Below the pieces are notes generated by a model. That model did no database searches. It was given only the letters and a program-made list of their open reading frames with translations, and was not told the DNA's origin. Made by a program: the position numbers and the translations under genes. A stretch of 64,000 nucleotides of DNA from Dromaius novaehollandiae (lineage: Eukaryota > Chordata > Aves > Casuariiformes > Dromaiidae): contig NC_088102.1 of assembly GCF_036370855.1 (NCBI RefSeq), positions 20,317,001 to 20,381,000 on the forward strand, in the 5' to 3' direction. This document shows positions 1 through 13,477 of this stretch, one piece after another (position 1 is the first letter of the stretch; each line of letters starts with the position of its first letter).

Positions 1-3000
1 GGAAACTGCACTCTTTATGACTTCTATGGAATAATTTAAAGAGAATGCACACAATTTTTACTCACAGTATACACCTAAATAATGAGCTAGCAGGGAACTT
101 GATATGGGTAGGTTTTAGAGGCTCGTGATAGAAGTGTATATGAATATTTAATCTCATTTGAGGCATGGCTACAATAAATCAGGAAAAAACACTGGCATTC
201 TTGGTATGTCCTAAACCAGTGAAATGTGAATTGTAGCAAAGTCTTGATTTGAAGTCATATACACAGCCCTCTGTGCTTGATATGCTTCTGCCTCTAATTC
301 AAGAAGACTAGTATGTAATACTCTAAGTCTTTCAGTGTGGAAGAAGAAAAATAGGGACAATAGAAAAATCACAGTAGTTCATGGACTATTACAGAAATAA
401 ATTACTTCTGCACATGGTATATCTCATTATGTCTTCATCTGGTCTGAGAAAATTTTTCCAGGTCGGGTTTTGATAGCTTTAATACTAATAGTTGGTATTT
501 TAGGTAGTGTACTACCCACTATGTGTATGGTTGTTGTATAGCAGTGTATAAAAGTCCATGTATTATTAAGTCTACACATGTGGGCATTTGATTAATGACA
601 ACTGTGCATGGGTAGTAGGGGCCTCTGTAAGTTGTTGTTTCTCATAATATTCCAGTTAACTATTAAGTGCCTGGTAAACTGATGAAACTAAAAATGCGTG
701 GGAACAAGTATTTAAAATTCCTTTTCATGTAGAATGCTGTAAGAAGGAACCTGGGAGGTTTCATTTTCACTGGTACATCCTGTATGTTATATTTCTCATC
801 TTAAATTTGATTTACATCATATATCTGCTGTTTTCTTCACACTGATCTCTATCTGTGAAAATTTCTGCCTGCATAAAATGGATGAAGTGAAAACTTCCTC
901 CTCAAGGGAAGACTTCAGTGCTTTCAAAGTCAAAGTGAGGACCATGAATCTTTAGTAGTATAATTAATGTTCTTTAAGTATGTTTACACAGTGGAGAAAT
1001 CTAAGCTGCTTTTAAACCACCTACTTCACAGGCCATTTGGTGTATGGCCATGGCATGAGAGATCTGAGCAGAATTTAATTTATTCTGTCTGACTTTTGGG
1101 ACTTGCCCTACTGAGCTAAGCAATTGAAAGCCACCTGGAGTGCAGTCTCTGCTGGCACTGCAGTGCATTCACTACTCTCTGTTTTAAACAATAGGAAAGG
1201 TTGCTCAGCTTTCTGATTTACCGCTTAGGTTAGATACTGAATTACCTAGACAAATAAAAAGAGAAGATTAAAATCTTTGACCTATATTTTTACACTTTTT
1301 GGATAGATATGTTGAATTACCAAGAAATGGTGTATAAATCACAGCATATTTCAAATTTAGTTCCTACTTTAAAAAGTAATGCTTACATGAGAGTCTTCCC
1401 ATACAAAAAGAAGAAATATTGTGGCCAAATTCAGTATTTGCTACTTTTGGAGAATGTTATTCCCAAGAATTACAAGAATTGGCCACATGTAAACTGTTTT
1501 GAGGACAGTGGGGCAAAAGTTGAAATGTCTGATTAATATATACAGTTATTTATAAAATAAAAAGATAATCTATCTTTACATCTAGATACTTTTTTGATGG
1601 TACTTGTTTCAGTGAATTAATAAACATGAAACTTCAAGAGATAAATTAGATCAAACATTAGTCTTTTAGACTATTCATTTACTGTACTCATTGAGATTTA
1701 CAGTTAAAATATTCCTGTCAAAAGAAGAGTACCATTTATCTAATCTAGTTTCCTATGAAAATACACTTAGGTGATTTTGGAAGTCTTCAATTACCTAATT
1801 GAATAAGAGAATAATTTATATCTCACAGTCAGTAACTTGTGATGCTGATTATTACTCAATTGCTAGTAAAAGAGCATGCAATCTACTGTAGCTACTACAT
1901 ACCATGAAATATCTATATATATTTTACTAAAGTAGGTTAAATGCATAGTGGCCTCTAAAATAAAGCTTAATATGCTGTGACATATTATTTTCATAATCAA
2001 AAGGTGAGTGTATCATTTGTTTCAGCTATATGAAAATGAAAATTTAACTCTCCAAGACCATTGTGGCTTTCAGACTACTTTTGGCAAGATTTCAAAAATC
2101 TATAATATTTAAATTAAATCTAGTGTTTCTTAAAATTACTGCTGCTAGCTACTTTCCAGTTTATTTGCCACATAGTGAATATAAACATTATGTATGTGAT
2201 TTATGCCCATAATTCAGATATTTTGGGTAAAATTCCTGCCTCCTGAAAGTTAATGGCAAAACTCCTATGAACTTCAGTGTAGTCAGATTGTCAACACTGA
2301 CTCCTAAAAAACTCATGAATTGATCTTCTGGGATTATATTATATTGAGAATACCTCATAATAATGAAAAAAAAAGATTTTGTCATTTGATTATTAGACAT
2401 TCTTTCAGGAATTTCAATCTATACATTGTCTTTGAATGAGTTAACTGCCTTCCAAATAGCTAGTGCAGGTTACAGTTATAATCACTATCATTAAAACAGG
2501 CTTTTTGTTTAAAAATGCCTCAATGGTTGATCTTTAAAAATAAGGTGCACCCTTTTATGCATATAGGCACTGAGAAGAGTGCTTAGGTTATAAGGAATAT
2601 CAAATGACTTGCAGGTTCAAAACAAGTAAGAGGAGGTATTTATTCATAGAGCAATTGTTCAAGCCATGAGCCTTATGTCATTGGTTCACAGTGGTTCAAA
2701 AAGCTGTTAGACAAATTCATGCAATAAATACGAACATACATCTCAGGCTTAGGAAACTCCTGAATGTAAGGAGAATAAACCAAAGGAGAGTAAACCAAGT
2801 GTATCACTTGGTACAGTGTATCACTATACACTCATCCATTTCTTTCATATGCATCCATTGTTGACTTCCATTGGAGACAAAATATTCAGGTAAATGAACC
2901 AATCACCTGGCTTGGTAAATCTTTTCTTTTTTCCTATGAGGTTCCTGTTTATCTGAAAAGCATCACTATAGAAATAGGGATGTGTAAGTGAAAATAAGAA

Positions 3001-3624
3001 GTTGCAAGCATTGACCAGCAATCACCATCTACAGCATCTTTTTTATTAGGCCGTACCAGTGGATAAAGGAGGTGATATTATTCAATCTAGAATTCATCAG
3101 ATTCCTAAACTTTCCTAAAATCTCAGGCTGGGATTCATCTCACTTTATCTATATCCATTATTCTCTAGATATGCCTTTTTTGCTTTATTTCCAGTGGAGG
3201 AAATTAAATAATATATTATATTAGACCCTTAATATACTTTAGACATTGGTTTCAATGGATAATGTTTCCCACAGCGGTGCAATTCAGCAGTGAAATAATT
3301 AGACCTAGCATTCTTCTTTTGGACTAGAACATATATTGCAGAAAGTTATGTAGTCTTGATTTTCAAACAATAGAAAATCTCCCATATCCCTGGGTAAGTT
3401 ACCTCAATAGCTAATCAGCCTCATCAAAAAAAAAAAGTTATACCTTATTTAAGTTTAAAATTTTTCTAGCTTTGGCTTCCAACTTGTGCCTATCATAATG
3501 TCTTTTCATGTTACCTTGAAAAGATATTTACTATCCAAAATATTTTCGCTAGAGAGATACTTATGGTCTTGATTTGATTGACTCAGTTCTCCAATCTTTT
3601 TTTGAATTGAGTATTTTAATGTCT

Positions 3625-4170
3625 TATTATAAGGCATGTTTTCCAGAAATCATGTAATCATTGCAGATATTCCCTCAATTCTTTCCACTTCCTTACTGTC
3701 CTTTCTGAAGTGTGGGCACCAGAAATTCAATACAGTATTTCACTCATAATTTTGCTAATGTTCTATTCTGAGATAATATCAGTCTTATATTTGTTTTAGA
3801 TATTCTCCTGCTTCAAGGATTGTATTCACCCTCTTATGTAAAGCCTCACAGTAGGAGACAATCTTCAGTTGATTACTTTCTATGACTCCTCAGTCCTTTT
3901 CAGTCACTGCTTTCCAGGACAGCAGCTCCATTTTGTAATTGTGACCTACATTCTTCCCTCACTGATGCATAAGTTTGCATTTGTTTGTATAATAACATAT
4001 TGTGTTTGAAAGGACCCCTTTTACCAAGTGATTTATCAGTTTGAGTAAATGGTCCATCTCCAGCTATCATGCAGTCCTTAAAGACTTGGCTAAGGCTAAT
4101 CATCATCCCAAACTTGTTACTAGCTGAAAAGCAATAGAATATCATCATGTTTTAGGAATTAATTCCATTT
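3625..4170 (-). mobile_element. CR1 LINE fragment, old, minus strand
   Basis: The plus strand reads as the complement of a CR1 LINE. A stretch of the type CTTTCTGAAGTGTGGGCACC (about 3701-3720), followed by an ACTCATAATTTTGCT-type segment, then a GACTCCTCAGTCCTTTTCAG segment (about 3884-3903) and a GCATAAGTTTGCATTTGT segment (about 3966-3983), occur in the order known for sauropsid CR1 copies in antisense. The copy is heavily diverged, with no intact reading frame and no clear 3' terminal repeat, so its ends are approximate. The 82-codon minus-strand frame at 3900-4148 lies inside and is debris. Confidence 0.6.
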
Positions 4171-4540
4171 AAATATTTCCATAAGGATTGGTTGTCATTC
4201 CATATGTTTGTGGGCATGTAAGATTCATCATTGCATCATGTGGTTTCACCCTTGGCTGACCAACTTAGGAAAGTGTTTTACTTCGCAATAGGTTAATAGT
4301 TCGTTTATAGTCTACTTAAGCACTAGGACAGATACTGTTTACTGCCAAGAGAAGATGGAAATCTTACCGAATGATATTAACAGTTCCAAACAGTTGGGGA
4401 GTCAATAGTCTGGAGGATTCTTGAGTAAGATGAAGATTAATAATTCTTATTGAAGGGGAGAATGGTAAAATGTTAATCTAAATAGTACTTCTTCAGAGAG
4501 ATGGAATTAAGGGGTGGCACATATCCCATACCAAGTCCCC

Positions 4541-4571
4541 TTTCTGTGAAGACACACTTTCTGTGAAGACA
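4541..4571. repeat. Short tandem duplication, 17-bp period
   Basis: TTTCTGTGAAGAC occurs at 4541 and again at 4558 with nearly identical spacing sequence. It looks like a replication-slippage duplication. Confidence 0.8.
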
Positions 4572-5695
4572 ACTGCTTAAGATGTAGTATTTTTGTCAGA
4601 AAAATTCTTCAGTACCATGATTTGATAGTTACTGATGTCTTGAAAACTGGATAATTTAGAGAAGCTTCTTGGAACTGATGTAAGGATGGGCAGATGTAAG
4701 CAGTTTTCTGTTTATCAGCCTTTATAACCTTTGTAACTGTGTTTCTGTATTTGAAGACATTGTAAATAAATTATTTTCTTTTACCTTAACCTGGCTTTTC
4801 TCGAGAGCATTTTTAGAGTAAGTGTCAATCACCACATTCCATCCCTGTGTGTGAGGCTTTCTTTAAAACTGAGCTACTGTACTACTTTCTCAGGGTCTAG
4901 AATCCTTATGCAATTTCCAGGGCATTGAAAGGATAATAAGATATATCTCTGCTAAACAACATGGTTTAATTTAGAATTTGCAATTTTATCTGTATAGAAG
5001 ATGCATCCCATTGGTGTGCTACTAGCCCTGTATGTTAATGGCAATACTTAAATTGCCATCTTCTATCAGCTTATATCATAGAGATAAATATTAGCAGTTT
5101 TTACTTTTCAAAGACATTTCTTTGATTATTAGAATGCCTACTAGAGTATATACTAGTCTATAACTTTTTTTTTTTCTTACAACTACAAGAAGTAGGCGTT
5201 TTGCTGACATACTCTGTGTTCAAAAAAACTGCTTGCAACACGTGAAGGTCATGGAACAATTTGGGATAATTTAAATGTAAGTTTATAATATCCTAAGACC
5301 TAGAGGCTTTGGTTTGCTGATTGTTTTATGGAACTTGGAAGATCTCTGTCCCAGCAGATTAAATTTTGATTTAGGAAGGGAATGGAAGAGCTAAAGGAGC
5401 TATTTTACTGGAAGTGCTAAATTTGAGGAAATCGTATTATCTCTTTGTGATTCATTTTTACCTCCTGTTGAATACAGATGATGATACTCTTTTTAAAAAG
5501 CTTTGAGATCCTCTTGTAAAATGTACTACATAAAAAGCATTTTTAGTTCATTAACTCTTTGTGTAGCATTCCAATGAGTAGGACTCTTGAGGTCTTCAAG
5601 AACAATATTGGCATTGGATATCTTCAACTAAGTGCAATTTCTGTTTTACATAATGTCTTTTGGGTTTTAAATACCAAATCTTTTTTCTCTTATAG

Positions 5696-5795
5696 AGAAG
5701 TTGATCAGGATTCTGATGGTCATGTCAGCTTCAAAGAGTTTGAATCTGCAATGAAGTACGGACAAGATGAAGTATCAACACTGTACTTTGCCTAA
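5696..5795 (+). CDS. EFCAB11: EFCAB11 last coding exon (C-terminal EF-hand, partial gene)
   Basis: The exon follows a good acceptor (T-rich tract, then TATAG ending at 5695) and runs to TAA at 5793-5795. It starts with the last base of a split arginine codon, so the incoming intron is phase 2. The 33 residues contain a full EF-hand loop, DQDSDGHVSFKE, with Asp at positions 1, 3 and 5, Gly at 6, a hydrophobic residue at 8 and Glu at 12, so calcium binding is expected. The following helix contains AMKYGQDE. From memory, human EFCAB11 ends in a very similar EVDRDSDGHVSF...YGQKEA, which is the basis for the name. Here the protein continues a few residues further, ending in STLYFA. EFCAB11 is a small, poorly characterised EF-hand protein. 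The upstream exons lie outside the window. An ATG at 5559 opens the same frame but is intronic and should not be used as a start. Confidence 0.88.
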
Positions 5796-6621
5796 AGTAT
5801 ATTCTCTAGTGAAAGACAAAGTGAAAACTTTAGATCTCAAGATATTTAAAAATCAATGGAACTTCATTTGTTTCAGTTAGCATTTTAAGAACTTTGACTA
5901 TAAATGTAGCCCAGAAGAACAGCCTTTGAAGCTTTACTGTTGACAAGTAGGGTTTATTAATTTACATGTGTATGCGTGTGTAGAATACTTAAAATATTTG
6001 AAATCTCTATTGATTCCCAATCACCCTGGTTAGGAACTGCAACTGTATACTTTTTCTTTTTGACTTAACAGATGAAAAAGGAGTGACCCTGATTTCCAGT
6101 TACTATGAAATTTATTTGTTCACTTTTTCAACAGTCCTTTGTTGACAGAACAAAATATCTCACCCATGTACAAACTGAGTAAATGTATGACTGATAATGC
6201 CTGGTCTTTTAGAATCAATAGTATATTTGTCTTTCCTTTATTGTCTCACTTTGGCATACTGTTCAGTACATATGCTACAAATTATTTTTAATTTTACATT
6301 TATTGGTGAATTATCTGCATGATGTAATTCTGAACAACAACAAAAAATCAACTCAAGAGTTGTATATGTACCGTGAAAGTAAGGAAGTAAGGTCAGCATA
6401 AATACTTAGCTTTTCCCTTTTGAAACAATTTTTAAGTGGAGATAAGACTAGGTCTTTAAAGCATACATGATGTTCCTTAGTCCGTCAGGCTGAAAATACT
6501 GTAGATACAAATTTTCAGGTGAGTTTGAGTGAAAAATTTGGATGTATGCACTTTAGCAAGATCAGAGAATTTTCCAAGAACTGTGGGGAAGTATAACAAT
6601 CTGTCACTGTCTATACAGCTG

Positions 6622-6668
6622 TCTTCTCTCTCTCTCTCTCTCCCTCCCTTCCTTCCTCCCTCCCTCTT
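6622..6668. repeat. C/T microsatellite
   Basis: An uninterrupted pyrimidine tract: (TC)n, then CCCT/CCTT blocks. On the minus strand it creates a low-complexity Arg/Glu/Gly-rich frame that is not a gene. Confidence 0.95.
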
Positions 6669-6819
6669 CACCTAGTGACTGACTATGGAGATGTTCTTGC
6701 CTACTTTAACTTTTATACAGCCATCCAAACTGTGCTATGGTGAGATAAATCCTTCTTATTCAGTTCATTTTATCTATGATCAGTTACTTCCTACTCCTTT
6801 ATGTGTTCATATTAATAAT

Positions 6820-6825
6820 AATAAA
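6820..6825 (+). promoter_or_regulatory. Candidate poly(A) signal for EFCAB11
   Basis: AATAAA inside a run of AAT repeats, the first canonical signal downstream of the EFCAB11 stop codon. The low-complexity context means it could be fortuitous. Confidence 0.35.
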
Positions 6826-6845
6826 TAATAGATATTTGATTATGG

Positions 6846-9800
6846 TCACCATATCTGATCATATGGTCCACTCTCTTGCTCTATTTCTGTTTCCCTCACA
6901 GTTGTTGAATTACTTGGATTAGAGATTTGTTCTGAAATTGTCCAGAAGCAAACCCCTCTTCAGGTGGGCTTGCAGGCTGTGCACATAATTACTACTGCTG
7001 TAGATAAATAACAAATAATAACGATCACTAAGAGGAAGAGAATAGCTATCAATCCTACTCTAAATCAAGAGGGAAGTCTCCATTTATTTTTTCAAAATTT
7101 AAGTGAGACATGCCAAAGTGTAATATGCAGGTGAAGTATTTATAAGATGATGTCTACATTTTCTGTTCCTGTATGGTTTACATGTATATATATCCTGCTA
7201 GGCATACATAAAGTAAAATCTTTCTCTCCTTTGAGGCAGATAGTGCATAAATGATGGTAGGAAATTGGATAGTCTGAGTATATCAGTAGATATATCTGAT
7301 TCTATATATAAGAACCAGATATCCATTAGGTGAAATGAGCTGTAACTCAAATAGCTTGCTTTATATGCTAATCGGTGAGAGAGAACTGGTGTTTCCTTTG
7401 AAAGGTGATAGCAAGACATGCTAATAGATTGGGGTTTTGTCTTAGAAATGCCGTTTCCCAATAGATGAATGTTTTCGTAAGAGAATCATCACCATGGATG
7501 TTAATTAGCAATATCATCATAGCTTCTGCAGAGACACAGAAAATTGAATTATTATCCCACAAGGATAGTTTCTACAGGTCTAGATGCATTCACAAGGAAG
7601 CATATGATGGTGCGCTGTACCATTACTTACACTGTATTTTTTTGCTCAATAGACTTCCGTTTCCATGGTGCTCAATCCATGTACATTTCCTAAACACTAA
7701 ATCCATGCAGAAGTATTTTATTTTTTACTATGTTATTTTTTATATTGTTTATTTAAAAAATAATTATGTAGTTCAGAAGGGCATCTGATCTGAGAAGTTT
7801 CCAAGTGCAGGAAGTCTAATGTCTGGTAATAACTTTTATTCATAGATTAAAAAATCTATGGCCTCTTTTGTTTAATTTTCTAGCCTGACTGTGGTTTGTT
7901 ATTTAAATATTTGACAATATTTGCTGTTCATAGACATTATACTATACAAGTATAATCTTCTGTTAAAGATTATAACAGACAAAAAGGTCTTTGTATGCTT
8001 TTCCCTTTAAGAAAAAAAAATGTATATCTTATATATGGCAAGAAGCTTTAGAGAGGAAAGAGCTCTCTGTTTCCTTTAGTTTCATGTACTCTCAATCCTC
8101 ATTTTGCCAAGTACTTGAAAAGCTGCTATAAACTTGAATTACTGAGAACAGAAACTCCAGGAGAGGCCAAGGAAATTATTTTACCATGTTGCAAAAGTTT
8201 TTTAGAAAAAAGCAGAACTTTAATAAGGGATTGTAAGTGTTCTTGTTTCTCCTCCCATGAGGACTCATTGAAATTAACTGTGCAGATGACCACAACTGAG
8301 TGGAACTGGGTAGGCTCTGGTGACACTCTCCCTACTGAATACTTGAATAAAAATTAATTACTGATTTGTCTTTATCAGGGTTTTGGCTAGCAAAGTGCAG
8401 AAACACTTCAGTTATCACTGCAGATTGATAAAAGGACATTTAGTAGGTGGGTGAAGTGGTTGGGACATTCTCGGTAATGGTTTGGCAAACAGTAAGAGCA
8501 ATAGCTACCCAATTATTGGAAGAAAGAGATCATGTACTCTTTGTTTTTGTATGTTTTCTATTGCTGATGCAATGGTTCCCCTTTTAGTCAACATGAAAGG
8601 ATCTGCAGAGCTAAGAGCTATGAGCTGCAGCATTAGCTTGCAAGCTACAACTCTGTGACAATTCATGTCAGCTGTAAATTGACATAAAATGGGATTATAC
8701 ACTCATTAGTAGGTCACATTCTTATTAGGTTCAAAACAAGCTCATCCCAAGCATGTAAGGCCATTAGTGGTTTGTGCCCAGAAAAAAAAGTTTGATGGCT
8801 ACTATCTCTGCCTGACCCTTGGGAACTGAACTGTGGGTCAACCTCCAGCAGCAAAAAGCTGAGCTGTGGTAAATATAGAGAAAGAGCCATAGCTTTGTCA
8901 GGAACAAATAATTATTCACATACCCTGTGACTCAGCACAGAGGTGGATCTTCGGGATTTACTTACCAGGATGTTGTACTGTGTTTTCCAAGTTTATGAGC
9001 ACATTCACTTTCTTACTATGCAGGCTTTTTTGTTTTCTGGCATCTCAGTGAATTTGCAAGCAGGATTTGCGTGTTAAGAATACCTGTGAAAAATATATTT
9101 ACTTTTCTCAAATTTTCAAATGAGGGATCAATTTATTTAAATTGTTGCAGATAGATCCTTTATGTACTGAGCTTGTTGCTACCATTTTCAGTAGATAGAT
9201 AGATTACATAACCATAGATACTATCAAAATATGTTCGTTTTCTTCTCCTGGGCTTCTGTGATTCACTATAACTGTTGAAATCTAGTAATTTTCTTTTTAA
9301 AGGATTTGGATGATTGCATAGATGGAATGAGTGGTTGTTAAAGTATGGCATTTGGGCAAGCAAACATTCCTGGTAGCTTGCACAGCGTAATATACTGAAA
9401 TCAGGGAGAGTTTTGATTGAAGTAGAATTCAGAGGATTGAGCCCATACCAAGATTTCTCTTACTGAAATATTTTTTTTCTGCTGTATCAGATAATCAGTA
9501 TTTTATCCATATATTCAATAATCAGAAGAAACCAAAAGTAAATTCGTGCAGTACATCATAGAATATGTGATATGTACCTATAAGGTCCCCAAATAAAACT
9601 TTGTGTAAAGACAGTACATTAGGGTTGTGGGAGTTTTACCATGTCTTCTATCTTTAATCAATTAGGTGGGTGGTGACTGACAAGTCAAAACCAGTTACTA
9701 GCTGGCACACAAAATGTCACGCTTCAAGGAAAAGCTTTGGTGTTATTCTTATTTACTACAACGTACCGGCTTTACGCTTCTCTGGCAATGAAATGCAGTC

Positions 9801-12029
9801 ATAAAATTAGCAAGAATTACGGCTGCATCCCTGCTTTGATTCCTTAACACTGTTCTTTGAGTGGAAAGGCACTCAAATGTAAAAAAGACTCAGGAACTCT
9901 TAGTATAACTTTTTGTGTACAGACTGCCAATAAAGATTTGAAAAAATATATGACATCGTATTTCCATATGAAAAAGGAAGAAAAAAGTTATTTTTTTATG
10001 GTAGTTCTTTAAGGTTCTGTTTCTGACCCTCTTATTTACAAGAAATAAAATATTAGTGATGAATTTTAAAAGAACCCATAGGCTGCATATGCATTAACAC
10101 TTTGGCTCAAAGTATAGTATCATGTGAAGTGAATCCTTTCCCCTAATCTTCCCCACTTTTCCCCACTGGTTCAGTTTTCGGTATGGTGCATGCAAATTAG
10201 ATTCATTTTCAAGGAAAGTAAACAAGAAGTCCACTTGAGATGCCCACTAAACATGCTTCAATGCCTAATGGAGACATATGGATCTCAGTGAGTGAATCTT
10301 GCACCACTGTAAAGTCCTCCAGCTCACATCAAGCAGTCATGCACTATTAGGAGACTCTAGAATGGTCAAGACTTTCTACTGTGTCCTGAAGTGCTTCTCA
10401 TGCTGTATGAATGACGAAATGGCCTTTGCACCTTCAAATTTGCAGTTGACTGTTAATCAGTATTAGAAGGACGGTGTTAGAGCCCTTGATTACGACTTGG
10501 CCAATAGAGGAGTTGCCTACCCCAAACTTTAGCCACTAATCAGTAGGAGAGAAGGCTTCAAAGTCAAGGATCATGAGGCTCCACAGGGTGACAGTCACTT
10601 CTGAACACAGGAATGGGGTGCTAAAACATTGTGTGATCATGGTGGAGTAATGGCATAGTGGAATGGCTTCCACTGCTCTCCTCCACATTTGAAAGTTTTG
10701 CGCCAACTGCCATATTCAGAAAATTTTGAACAAAATACATGGTGAGAACATTTCACCTAGTGGACCAGACTGTCTAGCCTGTAGCAAATGCCCCAAATTC
10801 CACATGGTAAGAGCCTCAGCAATCGCATCAATATACTAATCTGCTGCTTTTTCACTGAATTACTTGCTCATGTTGAGCTAGCCAGAGAAGCCCTGGTGCT
10901 TATAGTTGCTTTGATATCCATGCTTCAGTGCAAATCTCAGCCTTAGTCAGATGAAATCTCTCACTAACAACAAGCAGGAGTTCTTCTGTATGCACTGCAA
11001 AATGTCTAGTCAAGTTTGTATTTAGATGCGTTTAGCTTTGGTACTTAAATTGAACACTTTGTTTGTTTAACCATTTACTTTACTGAAAACAAGAAAACTT
11101 TGAAGAATGTAGATAAAGATGGCTTACAAACTAGTTGTGAGAAATAAGATGCCTACAATAGTAAGTATTAGGCTGAGTTGCTGCATTAAATGACCTAAGA
11201 TAGTCTTACTAGGAGAACCTTAGTAACTGCAGAGCATTTATGCTAGAAGGAAGGAACTTTGAAATACTTAATCTTTCTTGGAGAAGAAAGCTGTGATAGA
11301 TGTTAAATAATTGTGAAATATTCAGTGACATATTGAGATATAACAGATGCTATGGAATCATGTCATAGTCAAACATTGTACTAATTTATAAGTGTCATAT
11401 ATTTGTTAGCATTTCTATTTCTGGCGAAGGGCAGTCTTGAGAGTTAGTAACATGTAATCCTACTGATAAAAAAGTACAAATAGAAAGTCATTTGAAATTC
11501 TACTTTCTTGCTCTGTTGAGGAAGCAGCAAACAGATATATTTACCTGGCTCAAAAGGCCTTAGAAGATAAAAGGGCTTGAAATTCTGATTTTTGACAGCT
11601 TTGTTTCAGAAGAGGAAGGCACTATTACAAAACTGAAAGGCTCTCCCTAAAGAGAGCATCCCTGAAGAAGGACCCCAAGTATCTTAGATTTTCCAGATCT
11701 TTATTTGGAAGATAGGTCACTGCCTGATAAGCTAGGACATGCATTAGCATCTTACTTTTAAGCTTTCTTTTCACTGAGAGTCTCTTGATCTGAATTAATA
11801 CCTGTAATTAAATATGATTTTTCACAATTAGCTTTGTGAAAATGAACAGATTTTACTGTTCTACTGATTTTATGAATTTTAATACTGACAGGAAGTCACA
11901 CCTACAGGAACAATTGCAGAGTCATGCAGATGTTGGAGCCCAAAAGCCCCATCTGGTTAGGGATTCATAGGATTCTACCCAAAAAAGGATGAAAACTGGA
12001 GTCCTGAGACTTAATCTGAGTGACAGAAA
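6846..12029. other. AT-rich intergenic DNA, no gene seen
   Basis: AT-rich sequence 3' of EFCAB11. All open frames are short (about 60-110 codons), lack family signatures and overlap on both strands. It holds a pair of overlapping inverted repeats at 7951-7979, a short GATA run near 9187 and A/T tracts. I see no recognisable transposon in this stretch, though very old repeats could be missed by eye. Confidence 0.6.
7951..7979. repeat. Two overlapping inverted repeats
   Basis: TATAATCTT at 7951-7959 pairs with AAGATTATA at 7966-7974 around a 6-nt loop. TCTGTTA at 7959-7965 also pairs with TAACAGA at 7973-7979 around a 7-nt loop. The two hairpins share bases and are mutually exclusive. Confidence 0.85.
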
Positions 12030-12150
12030 ATCGTAAGAACTGTTGTACAGGTCAGATCGACCTAGTCCAATATCCTGTCTGTGACAGTGGGCAGTAGTGA
12101 TGATTAAGCATACAGGGTGTGCGGAGAGTGATGCTTTCCTACCTAGCACA
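12030..12150 (-). mobile_element. CR1 LINE 3' end fragment, minus strand
   Basis: The complement strand contains AGACAGGATATTGGACTAGG followed by a short segment and ...AGTTCTTACG. This is the typical terminal part of the CR1 3' UTR in sauropsids (GACAGGAT..TGGACTAGATGG..TTCTTA). The element's 3' end is at about 12030 and it is truncated within roughly 120 bp. It is a separate copy from the one at 13478 because each has its own 3' terminus. Confidence 0.75.
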
Positions 12151-13477
12151 CTCTGTGTGTCCAGCAGTCAGAGACTTAAAACTCTTTTCTGTTAAGTCCC
12201 ATGTTATAGAAGTGATTCCATCCTGAGCCATACCTATTTCTTTCTCTGCTTTACATAGCAGCGTAATGGTGTTTCTCATTTTATGTTCTGTAGCTTTCAT
12301 AATAATAATCTGAGGATTCAATAGTGAGATTGAAATACACTTAATTCAGAAACAATGTTAGAAACCAGTTAGATTACTCTTTATTTTTCCCATACTTTTT
12401 ATTCATACATTGTATAACTTTACTATCATAAATTTAAAACAAAAATTACATATCATAAAAAATAAAATTCAGAAATCATTTCTGCAATATTTAAGCACCT
12501 ATATAAATGCGAAGATTGTTCTTGCAGTTTGCAAAACCTTTTAGGCAGTTAGCCTAAAAGCCAGTTTCCACTGGAAGCTAACTTGCTTAAACTAACTACT
12601 TATGTAGTTTTGAAAATCCTGCAGGAATCAACCTGCAGTTTTAGGTTTTTAAGATTGGGCACTTTATGTGAATAAACACAAAAAAGAAGAATTTTAGAAA
12701 TCAGACACGTCAGAGGCATCCTCACTCCCGCAGTTCATGAAGAGCATGAGGTGCAGTGCGGGGATCATCAGACTGTCACTTGACTCCTAGCATATTTATA
12801 CACTGCAGGGCAATATCATGGAAAATATTGCCTAGAAACAAGGTTTGGGTGTTATGTGCTACTGTGCTGACAAAGCTGTGGTGCTCCAAATTTTGGAGCT
12901 GCTACTTCATAGAGAGATTTTCTGTATTCACAGCAATTCATGAGAACAGCTGCAGATTTCTAAACTTAGCAAATCACCTAAATTTACTGGAGACAAATGG
13001 AGCTTAAGAAAAGTGAGTCATCTGGGCTTATTAAAAAAATCGTTTAATACTGAAACTTATTAGATGCCTTTAACACTGACTGGTCAGAAACTATAATTAC
13101 ATTGTTGCCATGATTATAATATTTTTTTTATAATGATGAAAATTGGCGCAAGCTAGAATTTAGTATGATGTATTAAAACTCAGATCAGGAAAGACTAATT
13201 CTCAGATGTATAGAACTGAGGACTCTAAGTCCAGCATGAGAAGACTTGCTAGATCTGTAGTTAAGAGATGGTCATGGCAAAAAAGAACAGTAAGTCTAAA
13301 AGAAAATATTTGTGGCTCTGATTTGTACCAGTTCTCTATTGCAGTGATTCATTATTGCAGTTCTCTGTTCCCTATGCAGTTCTCTAACTGTAGTTTGGAA
13401 CTAAAAAATTTACAAATGGTGTACATAGGCCTAGGGACACAAAGAAATGTAGGTACCTTGGTCCTACTGAAATCCTA
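12151..13477. other. Intergenic DNA between CR1 fragments, no gene seen
   Basis: AT-rich, with only short open frames (for example 12756-13007 and 13206-13478) that show no family resemblance and read partly into the next CR1. The flanking CR1 pieces suggest this may be decayed repeat DNA, but I cannot assign it. Confidence 0.5.

Larger units (their letters stand above)
1..5695 (+). other. EFCAB11: EFCAB11 final intron (3' part)
   Basis: AT-rich sequence with scattered stops in all frames lies upstream of the last EFCAB11 exon and ends in a polypyrimidine tract followed by TATAG at 5691-5695. I looked for the preceding EF-hand exon of EFCAB11 and did not find it, so this last intron is longer than 5.6 kb. 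The intron contains an old CR1 fragment (about 3625-4170) and a 17-bp tandem duplication near 4541-4570. The small open frames here (for example 1309-1536 and 2188-2400) have no recognisable product. Confidence 0.75.
5796..6845 (+). other. EFCAB11: EFCAB11 3' UTR (presumed)
   Basis: Sequence after the EFCAB11 stop has no further coding signal. The first canonical AATAAA I find downstream is at 6820-6825, so a 3' UTR of about 1.05 kb ending near 6840-6850 is the simplest reading. Weaker variants (TATAAA-like near 5899, CATAAA near 6398, GATAAA near 6745) could end it earlier. A C/T microsatellite (6622-6668) lies inside. The exact end is a guess without transcript data. Confidence 0.35.

Noticed and set aside
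3900-4148. 82-codon minus-strand frame in the EFCAB11 intron
   Set aside because: Falls inside the CR1 fragment and does not match the CR1 protein in phase, so it is repeat debris.
5559-5695. N-terminal extension of the EF-hand frame from an ATG at 5559
   Set aside because: The sequence before 5696 is intron ending in a clear acceptor. The EF-hand exon joins to an upstream exon outside the window.
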